The translations under genes and the position numbers were made by a program. The notes under the pieces were generated by a model. It saw only the letters and a list, made by a program, of their open reading frames with translations, was not told the origin of the DNA and made no database searches. Below are positions 10,501-20,000 of a stretch of DNA of 64,000 nucleotides, one piece after another. The DNA is from Dasyornis broadbenti (lineage: Eukaryota > Chordata > Aves > Passeriformes > Dasyornithidae), in NCBI GenBank assembly GCA_013397935.1, contig VZRN01001124.1, positions 1,982,161-2,046,160 of the forward strand, in the 5' to 3' direction. The stretch's first letter is position 1; the number at the start of each line of letters is the position of its first letter.

Positions 10501-13500
10501 GCAAGTCCAGAGCTGAAGCTCTGTGTTCAGTTCAAGGCATTGCGTTAGTCTAATGGGGGAAAAAATGGAGAAGAGCACACAGAAAATTTTGGGAAGGTAA
10601 CTTTTAAAGCACCTTTTGAAGAAGTCATCATTTTCAGGCAAAACAGAAGGGAGGAGATATTAGAAGAGCATGCTACAAAAAGAATGTGTATCAGTTTTTC
10701 ACCACGCAGTACTAATAATTAATTAATCAGAAGAAGTAATTTGTTTCAAATGAAATGTACGAATCTTGTTAAACAAGGGAGAGTTGTTTCAAAGAAACAA
10801 GATACAGGACACAGCTCTTGGGAGAGGAACCCCATCTATAATGGTAGTAGAGCTATAATGGTAGTAGAGTGTGAGCTACTGGGAAAGTTGTGAAACCTGA
10901 TTTACTGAAAATGTGCTAAAAGTCATCCTGCTTCTGTGCCTGAGTTTGTAGGTGTGTCATGCTAAGCCTTTTCTTTTGCTGTTGGAGTAAATCAGGGATG
11001 CAGCTCCTCTCCACCTGTGCCCACCAAAGGGCTTATAGGTGACAACAGTGATGGGGTATTTAATCTGAGCTAGCCTGTGTACAGATGAATGATGAAAACA
11101 TATTTGATTTGCACAGAAAGACCTTGTAAAAACAAACATTCGTGCAAACTAGGAAAAGAAAGAGTGTGACAGTTTAGAAAAAGCAGAAGAGATTGTGTTC
11201 TAGCAGTTCTGTGAAATGGCAAAACCACATGAGATACATTCACCTGCTCTCTTCCCCTTCCTCATCTCTCCCTGCAGAATGGCTGATCATAGTTGCAGCT
11301 CTCGTGGCGCTTGCACTGATCCTTGCAGTGTGCATTGCTGTGAACAGTCGCAGAAGGTAAGGCCACACCTTTGCATTTCCAAAACACACTGCCTTACTGG
11401 TTTTTTCATCGACAGGCTTCAAAACTTTGTCAGAGAGCAGAGTAATAAAAGCCAGGAAAGAGCATCGTTTGTGAAGCTATGTGGTTTGGAGTGTGGGAAC
11501 CCAGGATACCAGGTCCTGCACAGGTCACACATCAGCCTTCACACTCACATGGAATCACTCACATGAAGTCAGCAGATATAATAAACCATTTGGTCTTGTA
11601 AATGGAAATTAACTGTGTATAAATCACAGAAAATTAATTATTCTCTATATAATTCTCTATCTATTAGTAATTAAGGGCACAATCCTGTTCACTGAGAGTG
11701 AAAGCTGTGAGATGAACATAGCAACCCCAGGATGAGCCAGGAATAATCCTCCACCATTTACAGCATTGTCTGTGTACAGGGTGAAGGGCTGTCTTAGACA
11801 GTCACAGCGATTCTGATAATCTGTTAATCTGTTCCTTCCAAACAAGAGGCACTATCACAGCTGGCAGTCACAAGGATATGTGCTAACATTGCTCTCAGAG
11901 CTCAATAGATTTACTCCAGTTTATACATGAAGAAGCTGAGGAATGAAAAGTAATGCAGTGATCTGTGCAAAGTTAGCCAGGAAATTTGAAAAAACCTAGC
12001 CTAAAGGATAGGCTATAATGTTCTTACCTCCTTCTTTTCTCTGGGGGCTGTTCTGAGGTTACTTCCCAATACTCTTCATCAGCTTTTTGCTACTTGAATG
12101 TTAAAATTGAACTTTTAAATGGAGTAACCATTTGCTACTTGAGTGTTGAATTTTAACTCTTTTTTATCAGAATGGCCATAAAATATGTGGAGATTTTTGT
12201 TCAGGAAGCAGTGTGCACATTTTTTCCTAGTCTGTTGGTTGCAGAGCACTCTGAGCTGCTCTTTTTAAGGGGCTGTGGAGCTCCACAGCTCCTTGCTGGC
12301 ATCTTTCGGCATTTTATGACTGCAGAGCAGGAAATCATTCCCAAGGGTGTATATAACATTAGCACAGTGAACTGAGCTACTTCAGATAAAATAACCCTCA
12401 ACTATGAGTCAGTAGGCATGAAAGAATAGCATTTCAGAAGCATAATAGTATAATTGAACAGCCAAATAAGTCATTCAGGCAAAATGTGCTTCATTTAAGA
12501 AGAAAGCGCTTAAAAGTCCGACTTCATAGACACATTGTCCGTCTTAGGCATGCTGTGCTTTGCATATTCAGTTTACACAAGGCTGTTTGAGGACAAGTAG
12601 GATGTCCAGCACTGTGTAGCCAGAGAGTCATCTTAACAGCAAATCTGACAGCTGTGTGAATAGTACTTTTTTACTACACTGAAGGATACCCAGCCCCCGA
12701 TAACCAGTGAGCATCAGCTTTGGACTGGTGACTCTTTAACAGAGTGTGTGTGTGTTTTAATTCAGAACAACATATAGTTTATTGGGCAGCATTGCAGTGA
12801 GAGTAACTTTAAAAGCACAGTACCTATTTCCCACCTGAGCATCACAAGAACTACTCTTGCTGCAGACAGCAGCAAGAGTAATTTTGCATACTTCCTTACT
12901 GTTAGTTGGCTTCTAGGCTTGACATGCTAACACAAAGGAAAAAAACAGTTGTCATGTTTAATGAGGTGAGAGCTTGATCCACATTTTCTGCTTGCTCAAG
13001 AATTTGTGCATTTGCAAAGCTGTGGTCCCAAGCCTGGATTTAGAAGCTGTCCTTACAGTGGGGAATTTACAAAGTTGATAAATGTGAATATATTGAAATG
13101 ATAGAAAAAAATTCTAGCATTCAGTAATGAATGTTATAGCTATAGGTAGCAACAGTAGATATAAATTGGATAAGTAGCTCCTGACAAATTTTATGCATAC
13201 AATGGTGGATGCTTTCAAAAATAAAATACCCAATATGGAGAAACTTTATGCTTTGCATGGTGCAAGTCTGTGCTGGCAGACACAAGTTTAATTTCCAATC
13301 ACCTTTTCCTAAATATTGACCTTCAATTTTTTTTATTATTATTTTTGTTAGTCTCCATTTATAATATTTTATTTTTATTTCTTTCTAGATGTGGGCAGAA
13401 GAAAAAGCTAGTGATTAACAATGGCAAAGGGGCAGTGGAGGACAGGAAGACAAGTGAATTAAATGGAGATGTCAGCAAATCACAAGAAATGGTGCACTTG

Positions 13501-13605
13501 GTTCATAAAGAACAGTCAAATGACCGAACACAAGCATGTGACGAATTCCTGACTGTTAATGAAACACAAAATCATCACGAGCTTGACATGAAGACTGGAG
13601 TGTAA
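1399..13605 (+). CDS. CD44: CD44 antigen (hyaluronan receptor), 3' part of gene, exons split by introns
   Basis: CD44 is a single-pass cell-surface receptor for hyaluronan with a Link domain, a heavily O-glycosylated stem of variable exons, one transmembrane helix and a cytoplasmic tail that binds ERM proteins and ankyrin. Only the stem, membrane and tail exons are here; the Link-domain exons must lie to the left. Identification rests on the transmembrane exon, which reads EWLIIVAALVALALILAVCI, and the tail exon with CGQKKKLVIN and SKSQEMVHLV, near-identical to mammalian CD44 from memory. Proposed coding exons: 1399-1578, 3091-3252, 4402-4587, 5611 or 5686-5871, 6715-6900, possibly 8475-8570, 9886-10008, 11278-11356, 13389-13605. 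All stem exons are phase 1-1, so skipping any one preserves frame. The stem is mostly polar, rich in Ser, Thr, Glu and Asn and lacks cysteines, as expected for mucin-like sequence. Constant exons are near certain; variable exons are inferred from splice sites, phase and mutual similarity. Confidence 0.95.
1579..3090 (+). other. CD44: CD44 intron between exons A and B
   Basis: No coding signal. A stretch at 2231-2335 ending in ATACAG|GTCTCT resembles an exon end, but no acceptor upstream gives a phase 1-1 exon. No transposon or tandem repeat was recognised. Confidence 0.6.
3091..3252 (+). CDS. CD44: CD44 variable stem exon B (54 codons)
   Basis: Acceptor CATCATAACAG ends at 3090 and donor ACAG|GTACCA follows 3252. 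Length 162 nt, phase 1-1. The peptide has one tryptophan (VYPGWDKG) amid acidic and Ser/Thr residues. Its head (VPTHGARQNDSAQDPL) aligns with VASTDGAHHKDPTQPPL of exon C. The expected paralogous donor 12 nt further on has become GC and lost part of its consensus, so I place the end at the upstream GT. The donor is weak at +4 and +5, so the 3' end is less certain than the 5' end. Confidence 0.7.
3253..4401 (+). other. CD44: CD44 intron between exons B and C, with duplicated intronic block
   Basis: Non-coding. Bases 3826-3982 are about 90% identical to 6441-6599 in a later CD44 intron, showing that the duplication units included intron as well as exon. Confidence 0.6.
3826..3982 (+). repeat. 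Intronic paralogous block, copy 1
   Basis: About 157 bases from ATCTCTTCTTCTGG to CTTCATGTCTTCT match 6441-6599 with scattered substitutions and small indels. Both copies sit upstream of a paralogous variable exon (4402 and 6715), so this is a remnant of an exon-plus-intron duplication rather than a known transposon. Confidence 0.75.
4395..4941 (+). repeat. Near-identical tandem duplication, copy 1 (ends at assembly gap)
   Basis: 547 bases matching 5679-6225 at a constant offset of 1284. I count five substitutions by eye: 4407, 4464, 4466 and two in the intronic part. The left border is the microhomology ATAACAG at the acceptor; the right border coincides exactly with the 13-N gap. It holds all of exon C and the start of the next intron. 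Confidence 0.9.
4402..4587 (+). CDS. CD44: CD44 variable stem exon C (62 codons)
   Basis: Acceptor CATCATAACAG ends at 4401. The donor is ACCA|GTAAGA after 4587, giving 186 nt in phase 1-1, the same length and donor as exon E at 6715. An alternative donor ACTG|GTAATG after 4560 also keeps phase 1 and would drop nine codons. The peptide is Ser/Thr/Pro/Asp-rich with head VASTDGAHHKDPTQPPL. It differs from its near-identical copy at 5686 by two residues (Ala/Ser and Asn/Asp). If the duplication is an assembly artefact, this is an allele of exon D rather than a separate exon. Confidence 0.65.
4588..5610 (+). other. CD44: CD44 intron between exons C and D, with 13-N gap
   Basis: Positions 4588-4941 belong to the duplicated segment. 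N at 4942-4954 is an assembly gap. 4955-5610 is AT-rich sequence with no similarity to the other copy and no coding signal. Confidence 0.6.
4942..4954. other. Assembly gap (13 N)
   Basis: Thirteen undetermined bases directly after copy 1 of the duplicated segment. A gap exactly at a duplication border is a warning of haplotype-derived false duplication or a collapsed longer array. Confidence 1.
5611..5871 (+). CDS. CD44: CD44 variable stem exon D, long form (87 codons) with internal acceptor
   Basis: Acceptor CATCATCACAACAG ends at 5610; donor ACCA|GTAAGA follows 5871. The frame is open for 261 nt, phase 1-1. A second acceptor, ending at 5685, would give the 186-nt short form equivalent to exon C; it is exactly 75 nt downstream, so both forms stay in frame. 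The first 75 nt encode a further copy of the family head (TASTDVLAPEDMTQ) followed by residues LVIT translated from what is acceptor sequence in the other copies. The exon thus looks like two exon heads fused by recombination. The splice choice cannot be decided from sequence alone. Confidence 0.6.
5679..6225 (+). repeat. Near-identical tandem duplication, copy 2
   Basis: Matches 4395-4941. After 6225 this copy continues smoothly into intron sequence, whereas copy 1 stops at the gap. It contains the short form of exon D (5686-5871) and 354 bases of following intron. Confidence 0.9.
5872..6714 (+). other. CD44: CD44 intron between exons D and E
   Basis: Non-coding. 5872-6225 is part of the near-identical duplication; 6441-6599 is the second copy of the older intronic block. 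Confidence 0.6.
6441..6599 (+). repeat. Intronic paralogous block, copy 2
   Basis: About 90% identical by eye to 3826-3982, including CTCCATCTGTCACTGGGATC and GAGCACAGATGTGGAGCTG. Lies 115 bases before exon E; copy 1 lies about 420 bases before exon C. Confidence 0.75.
6715..6900 (+). CDS. CD44: CD44 variable stem exon E (62 codons)
   Basis: Acceptor CACCATCATGGCAG ends at 6714 and donor ACCA|GTAAGA follows 6900. Length 186 nt, phase 1-1, identical in length and donor context (GTAAGAAYAATG) to exons C and D but clearly diverged in peptide. Contains a potential N-glycosylation site NTTDGS. Acidic and Thr-rich, no cysteine. An older paralogue of C/D. Confidence 0.72.
6901..8474 (+). other. CD44: CD44 intron between exon E and candidate exon F
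   Basis: AT-rich, no recognised repeat. A 146-codon open frame at 7485-7925 is hydrophobic, lacks splice signals in the CD44 phase and is considered chance. Confidence 0.55.
8475..8570 (+). CDS. CD44: Possible CD44 stem exon F (32 codons)
   Basis: A good pyrimidine tract and acceptor (TTTTTCTCTACAG) precede 8475 and GTCC|GTAAAG follows 8570. Length 96 nt in phase 1-1, which fits the CD44 rule. The peptide contains ITSQSNEGTQK, faintly like the QSN-containing mammalian v8/v9 region, but includes FKLW, less polar than usual for stem. It does not share the CATCAT acceptor or PTQxPL head of exons A-E. The donor lacks G at -1. Treat as a candidate only. Confidence 0.4.
8571..9885 (+). other. CD44: CD44 intron before the constant stem exon
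   Basis: No coding signal seen. No exon like the 21-codon mammalian constant stem exon beginning GDQDTFHPSGG could be found here. Confidence 0.55.
9886..10008 (+). CDS. CD44: CD44 constant membrane-proximal stem exon (41 codons)
   Basis: Acceptor TTGTTCTTTAG precedes 9886; donor CCAG|GTAGGA follows 10008. 123 nt, phase 1-1. The peptide contains GNQGPHQGQYE followed by SPGETTTTK and ends ARVP, directly preceding the EWL of the transmembrane exon. Mammals have two short exons here (21 and 24 codons, the last ending TPQIP); this single 41-codon exon most resembles the second, extended. It contains the usual region of membrane-proximal shedding. Confidence 0.85.
10009..11277 (+). other. CD44: CD44 intron before the transmembrane exon
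   Basis: Non-coding, AT-rich. A short direct repeat of TATAATGGTAGTAGAG occurs twice near 10839-10869. Nothing else recognised. Confidence 0.6.
11278..11356 (+). CDS. CD44: CD44 transmembrane exon
   Basis: Acceptor CTCCCTGCAG precedes 11278; donor AGAAG|GTAAGG follows 11356. 79 nt, phase 1 in and phase 2 out, the same length and phases as the mammalian exon. It encodes EW, then a helix of about 21 aliphatic residues including LALILAVCIAV, then NSRRR. The membrane-embedded cysteine that is palmitoylated in mammals is retained, and the basic NSRRR begins the ERM-binding juxtamembrane segment. Confidence 0.98.
11357..13388 (+). other. CD44: CD44 intron before the cytoplasmic-tail exon
   Basis: About 2 kb of non-coding sequence. 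The mammalian short-tail exon (the alternative with a very short cytoplasmic domain) was not identified. A strong T-rich tract leads into the acceptor. Confidence 0.6.
13389..13605 (+). CDS. CD44: CD44 cytoplasmic tail, final coding exon
   Basis: Acceptor TTTCTTTCTAG precedes 13389 and TAA is at 13603-13605. The exon completes the RRRC junction and reads CGQKKKLVIN (FERM/ERM-binding basic cluster), GAVEDRKTSELNG, SKSQEMVHLV (ankyrin and basolateral-sorting region, with the serine phosphorylated in mammals kept), then a C-terminal half that is less conserved and ends MKTGV, where mammals end MKIGV. There is a small insertion after HKEQS relative to human, including an extra cysteine. Length fits the long-tail isoform. 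Confidence 0.98.
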
Positions 13606-14300
13606 TGGTACCACGCTGCCAAGCAGATCAGGGCTGGGGAAATAAAAATCATGTGGAACTTGAACAGGAATTCACAGATGCACTATGCTACTGATGTCTT
13701 TTGAACACAAACATGAGTTCTATTTCTTTTTAATCACTTTGCAATGATGCCTGAGTTTAAAAATTGACATGTGCTTTCTGAAATACACCCCCAAGAGCTG
13801 CATAATGCTTTCAGTTCCCAGTCTCTACACAGAGGACTCTCGCTGTGTCCTGGATGTTAGGAGGCATACAAGTTTACATCATTTTTCCCCAGATGGAAGG
13901 TCTTTGCTGTGTGGAGATAAAGAAGTATCCAGTCACTCCATCTGACAGATATTTAAGGTACTAAACATGCCATGGTACATGAAGCAAGTGAGGAAAAATG
14001 TCAAGAGTAAAAAAATCAAGTTAAACCCATAAGGCATCTTCTTCAATGTCCGAAACATCAGAATCCTTGAGAAATGCCTTCCAGGCAGGAAGAGCAGTGG
14101 GTGCTGCCAGTATAAGCAAAAAGTGACATTTTATAGTCATGTATGGATTGATCTTCAATGAGGGAAACCCAGAAGGACAAAATTTATTTATCTCTATTTT
14201 TAAATGTCTGTGGGCATACAGCAAGTCTTCTCGGGAGGGGATGAAAGAGATGAAAACATGAGCTGATACATAATAAACTTCTATACTTTATTATCCTAGG
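13606..14300 (+). other. CD44: CD44 proximal 3'UTR
   Basis: Sequence from the stop codon to just past AATAAA at 14272-14277, about 690 bases. Mammalian CD44 also has a short form of the 3'UTR. An earlier AATAAA at 13641 lies only 36 bases after the stop and is unlikely to be the main site. Confidence 0.55.
14272..14277 (+). terminator. Candidate proximal CD44 poly(A) signal AATAAA
   Basis: Canonical hexamer followed within 30 bases by a T-rich stretch (CTATACTTTATTATCC). Position about 670 bases from the stop codon. Confidence 0.5.
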
Positions 14301-17030
14301 AACCGGTACAATTATCCTTGAGTTTTTGAGATGTTCATTGCTCTTCTGCCTCCCTCATTCATTGGTTCAAGTTTGTGCATGTTTTTAATGAGTCTGTTAG
14401 TTAAGATAACGAATATAACGAAATGACCCCAGCTCTATTACATATGCACAAATCAAGCAATTGAGATCACTAGGGAAGCTGACAGTATCTTGTTCCTGAA
14501 GAATAGGTCTCTATATTCTGCTCCATTTTACTTAGGAGACGCTGAGCCTATTAAATTTTTTTCCCCCTGTAACTATTATAATATACCAGATTGCTGATAT
14601 TTTAAAAGTTGCTTTTCTGTGATCCCGCTCATTTCTTCAGAATTCTATTTCAGCTACATTTTTTCCATCTGCTTTTTAAAAACACCAAAAGAAACATCGC
14701 TTGCTTATTGGTACCAGAAGTTCAAATCCTACAGAAAAGATCAAAGCAAATGAAAGGAAATTCTCCCAGCCATGTAATATAGTAGAGTAGCTGAGCTGCA
14801 TTGTTCCATGCTTTTGTTACATCCTTTTGTGTCTCTTATGTAAAGTATTTGTATCAAGCTATGATGCTGTGCATTATATTGATATGAATTGTCAGGAAAA
14901 AAAAATTATTTACTACCAGTGGTCTGTGCCATTTTTAAGAAAGCATACTGGAATGGAGGGAGTATGATAACTTCTAATTGGACTGCCCCCAGGAAATGCA
15001 AGAAAAACATTGGTCTGTGTCAGCTGTGGGATGTGGATGGTCTGTAGCAGGGTTATTCAAGGGCGCTGTTCACTGACCATAGCCCCTGTCTTTGAAACTG
15101 TTCTGCTAAAGTATGTTATGTTCTCCATCTGAAGCAGTTTGAAGGATGAGTATTCAGCTGTATAAGTACTGATTTTAGCTGGCACTGATCTTCACTGGAA
15201 CATAACGCACAGGACTGTTGATTATATTTCTGAGTCACAGCCCTCCAGCAGTTTCCCATGTGCTTCATGGAAATACACAAGTGCCCTGGTATCTGCTGGC
15301 AGATCTCCTCAGGGCAATTTACACCTGGGCAAAAAGTCCAAGACAAGGTGATGTTTTAAAAAACACATAGGATGTTGTCTGACTTTATGTAGGTTGGATA
15401 TTTCTTCTATGAACAGTGCATTGATTTTTGTTTAATGCTTTTCGGCAAGCTTTTCTATTTGTCATTGTAAATCAAAATGGACTGTTGAAGGCTGTGTTTA
15501 AACTGGTGTTAGGTACTCATTCCACTAAGTATGGAGATCCAGAGTAAGAATTATTCCTCTCTTTAATTCCTAACTGAATATAGGTCTCAGTGAAAAGGGC
15601 ATATTTCGTTGTCTTGGAGGCTAAATTTCTTTTAAAAAACCAAAAAAAATCTGTGGCATATTATTCATCTCCCTATTCAGATGTTGAATGAAGAAATCCC
15701 CAAACTTCTTCCTAATTTATCTTATATTCAGTAGCTATAAAATCACAGACAACACTGGTTGGGTTCTTTATATATTTTTAAATGGGAGATGCTCAAGAGG
15801 CAATGCCATTATTTTATATATGCTGATTCTTTTTAGATTATGTCCTGTGACTCGTGTAATTGTTTCATTATAGTTTCAAAACTAGACGGCCATTTAATAT
15901 GTGTAATATAGTACATATTTTTATTAATCTTGCTTTTATTATGAGGGGTTGTTTGTTGTGTGTATGTATTTTTATATAGAGCACTTGATATATTTGCATA
16001 TTTATTTAACAGATTAATCAGAATGAAAGAAAATATCATCTCTAAATTGTAACTAGAAATAGTATGGCTAAAAACACATTGGACATTAAAATGAGCTTCC
16101 AAAATAAACCTGATTTCACATGAGGATAAAATGTAAGACCAGCTATTAATGGGAAAGAAGTATTCAGCAGGATGGTCATGTTGAGTAACATGATCATATT
16201 TTTCTGCTTGAAAATTCCAAGCCAGGCTGAGGTGAATGCTGTGTGACCTTGTCTGCTCTGCCAGCCTCCCATAGGCTCCACAGATGCTCTGGGAGTTGGT
16301 GATGAACTCAGCTTTCCCCCAGAAGGAGACAACAACTTGGTTCAATTTAAGATCAACCCAGTAAGATCTCGACGGCCATTCCTGGCTCCCTGAACCAACA
16401 GCGTCTGGAGAGCTCAGCACCCAGCAAGATCCAGCCCTTCCTTCAGGGTGCTGACAGACAAAGAGTGTCTTGGTCTATCCTTGGTGCCTAGGAAGAATGA
16501 GGATCTCTCCTAAAAACGCTAAGGAGGTCAGACCCTGCGATCAGCTTGTGTTATTCCTTTGTCTTGAAAAGTTTCAAATAGATGTGATCCAGACCAATGG
16601 AGATACTGTCTAAAGCAGCAAGCATATTTAAGAAGGAGATGGTATGTTTTATGGGAATGTAATATTTTCATGAAGCAATGCAAGCTGATAGTTTCATCTG
16701 TATTTTCTTGAAGATCTGAAAAGGAATATTTGATTAAAGCAGAGAAAGGATTTGGGCTGTCATGTCTACCTTTGTGGATGTTAAACCCTTTCCACAACAC
16801 CAGTTCCAAAACCATAGTTTTGCAGTTTTTCACATGATAGGGATGTTTTTTGTGTGTCCCTTGTCAACAACAACAGCCTCTGTACTAATTAGTTTGAAGC
16901 ACATTGCCTGGAATTTTTTTAGGAGACAATTGCCAAGTGTCTCTTTAGCACATAGCATTCTGGTTAGGGCTGGTCCTAATTATTCTTTCTGTACATGAAG
17001 GAAATAAATCCTCTGTCAAGTGTGTTCTGC
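14301..17030 (+). other. Possible extended CD44 3'UTR or intergenic sequence
   Basis: No gene recognised. A canonical AATAAA at 17003-17008, about 3.4 kb from the CD44 stop, is at the distance of the long mammalian 3'UTR. A 195-codon open frame on the minus strand (15833-16420) is the longest in the region but resembles no protein I know and is AT-rich; judged chance. Confidence 0.35.
17003..17008 (+). terminator. Candidate distal CD44 poly(A) signal AATAAA
   Basis: Canonical hexamer (GGAAATAAATCC). Support is positional only. Confidence 0.3.
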
Positions 17031-20000
17031 CTCAGCATACACAGACACCAGGGCATTTCTTAAGTCAGCAGTTAATGGGTGTATTTTAAGCTATATTAGG
17101 CCATTAGACAATAATTATTTCTTAGTCTTTATTAAACAATTCAAGGGTCTGACTCCTCTGAGTCTCCGCAAGAGCTCTGATTAGTCAAACACCAGCCCTT
17201 TTGGTAACCACAGGTTCTGACTAGTTCTTCTCTGTGGAGGGGAAAAGGACTAAAGCTGGCAAGAAAAGGGCTGTTCCTTGGGGTGTGGTTCCAGCTGTGT
17301 GGGAGTGGGTGACAAAATTCCTGTTCCTTAAGGGTGGAAAGAATGGTGCAAAGGTGTTTTGGGGGTGGAGCTCTGGGGGATTAGGGATGGAGGGAAAACA
17401 CAATTTCTGGGAAAGGATGTAAAGGGAGAGTGAAATTTCTGTATTGAAACTGGGAAAGTACCTTCAACACCCCCAGGACTCTGGCACTCCAACATTTCAC
17501 AACTCTGAGAAGAAAAAAAGAGCCTTTTCCTGTGAACCTCCCCCACCTCCAAGTCATCCTCTACATTCACCACCCCATTTGCAAACTGATTTTGAATTTT
17601 CCCCTGGTAGCTTATTGCTCATTATTGCTATGCCATGCTGCATGCGGCATCCACCAATGCCTTACTGGGGGCAAGCAGCTGTGACAATGAGCAGTGAGTG
17701 GCAAATTTAGCCAAGATGAGTAACAGTGTCTTTTGTACAGCACAGAGACTGCACTTTTTGCCTTCTCCTTGTCACCCATTTGGAGTAAGGTTAGTAAAGG
17801 CATGATTCTGAGAACATTTCTGAGAGGAACCAATTTGATTTTTATTTATGCCTCAACATATGTTATGTACGAGGTGAAAAATTACTACAGGGGCTGTACA
17901 TTGGGCTGAAAGTCCTAACACGTGCCAGGTGTTAAGGATGCCTGGGAAAAACTGCCCAGAAACCAGGCTGTGGGAGGAGCCTTAGCACAAATAAGCAGTT
18001 AGTCTCTCCATCTCTCTTTTCCCCTCTCTGCTGTCTTTTCTATCCCAGTCTGGTTGGAATCACATCCTTTCTTTATCAATAAACAGTTCTCAGATATAAT
18101 ATTTGCTGCTTTTGCGCTTTATTTTCATCCTAGAAATCTATCAAAAATAATTCTCCCCAACTCCTCTTACAGCAGGACAGGACAATTTTGTTTCTTGCTT
18201 ATCTTCCTGTTTTGAAAGTCTAAGACTGAAACAGATCTTCACATAGCTCAAATGAGCTGCTGCATGGGGGTTTTTAAAAAGCTGAAACTGAGGAAGCTAA
18301 TCCACCTGCAAAGAAGTTCTCCTGACCTCAAGACAGTTGATTATTGTTAAAGTGCAAGTAAAGCAGAGGCAGTGAAATCTTTACATACACTTCAAACACA
18401 GCCTTCTTACAATTTTTTCTGGATGGTTCCAGCACACAATAAAAAGGTTTTGTCTGAGCGACACCTTCAAGGAGTCTCAGACTTTTTATTAAAACTTCCT
18501 ACTCTACAGGCAAAAGGGTTTTGGATGAACAAGTGAGTATACCCATCTGTACACATTCTCTGCCACACAAAGCTGTGCATTGAACACTGATGTGAATGTT
18601 TTAATTTTTCTTTCAAAAAAAAATTTCAAAAATATGAAGTTTTGCATAAAAAAAAATCCACAAAGATTGCCAAAAAAGATTACTTTCCCCCTTAGTTTTA
18701 GCTAGTTTTAATATTCTAGAAAGAAGATAGAGCTGTCCAAAATGATTTCTTCGTTCTTTTTTTTTTTTTTTTGGCATTGAGGGGAAGAGTCTCCATGTTT
18801 AATACGTAGTATAGCTTTCCCTTTGTACTAAAATGAAATTCTTACAAGTAATTTCTCACTGGAAAAAAAAAGAGTATGTGCGAATTTACAACTAAATAGG
18901 ATTGTTCAAACCTAAGATGTCATAAATTTAAGTGCATTTATCAGAAAAACCTCCAGCATTTTTTAGAAAATTAAGGAAAAGTCTCACTCCAACACCCACA
19001 ACTTAGAATTTAGGTCAACAGCAGCTTCCTTCTGGTGCTGAAGCTGAGATTAGGGGTACGTAGGCTGGCAGTGGTAAATCAGCATATGGCTCATAGGCAC
19101 TGGAGTCTCTGTCCATCCAACAACTTTTAAGTCTTCTGAGTTAGTCCTGAAGTCCTTGTAACTCCCAGAGCAACCCAGGGCAGAGGAGGGTGCAATAAGG
19201 CATTTTCCCCTTCCTGGAGGCTCTAAGGTTTGTACCTGGCATCTGAAAGCCTTGCCTTGGGCAGTCATGTTAGGGTGGAGCCAGTTTTAACACCCATATT
19301 GCCAGTCCCATGTGGAAGTGTAGAAACGATACGGTACCATTTGGTACCAAATGGCTTTGGTACAGCTGAGTTTTAGCTTTAATTCTAAATTTACTTGTGG
19401 TCATTGGTGTACATAATCTAGCTTCTGGCATGACAGAAGGCTTTTTTCCCCGGGTTAATCTGAGAAAAAAACCTTAGATCAGTTTCAGTGACCACATCTT
19501 ATTTTGCATGAATTGAGACTCCATACTTCAATTTTTCTGGTCACAAACAGCAACAAGTGGTTTTTCCCCATAATGGGAGTTAAAGTCTGAGTTTATATAC
19601 ACCACATTTTATCAACCTACTTTTTTAAAAAGCAAGCATCCTGTTCAGGGCTGCTGCTGCAGATTGCTAGCTGCACTTCACTGGAGCTAGCTCAGGCATA
19701 GTTTTCTACAGCTGATTTTATCTAAGGTGAGTCCATCACAGCTGAGCCCCATACACAAAACACAGGGATCTCAGCTGACAACAGCACACCAAGGGAGAGA
19801 AGAGTCTTCCTGCACATGCTGTGGACTACAGCCATCAGTGAAACAACTCTCAGAGCAAATGTGGGGCTCATTGTACTTTTTGGATCCACAAATTATTCTC
19901 TGTTTTGGCTTTTTTCAAGCATTGCCTGTCTATCTGTATCCTACTGTGCACGTACATGGGGTTTGTCTTCTTGTAAAACTGTTTCACAATCATCTACTCA

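Noticed and set aside
15833..16420. 195-codon minus-strand open frame
   Set aside because: Longest open frame in the window, but AT-rich, without domain resemblance, and located in probable CD44 3'UTR or intergenic sequence. An overlapping frame is also open, typical of chance.
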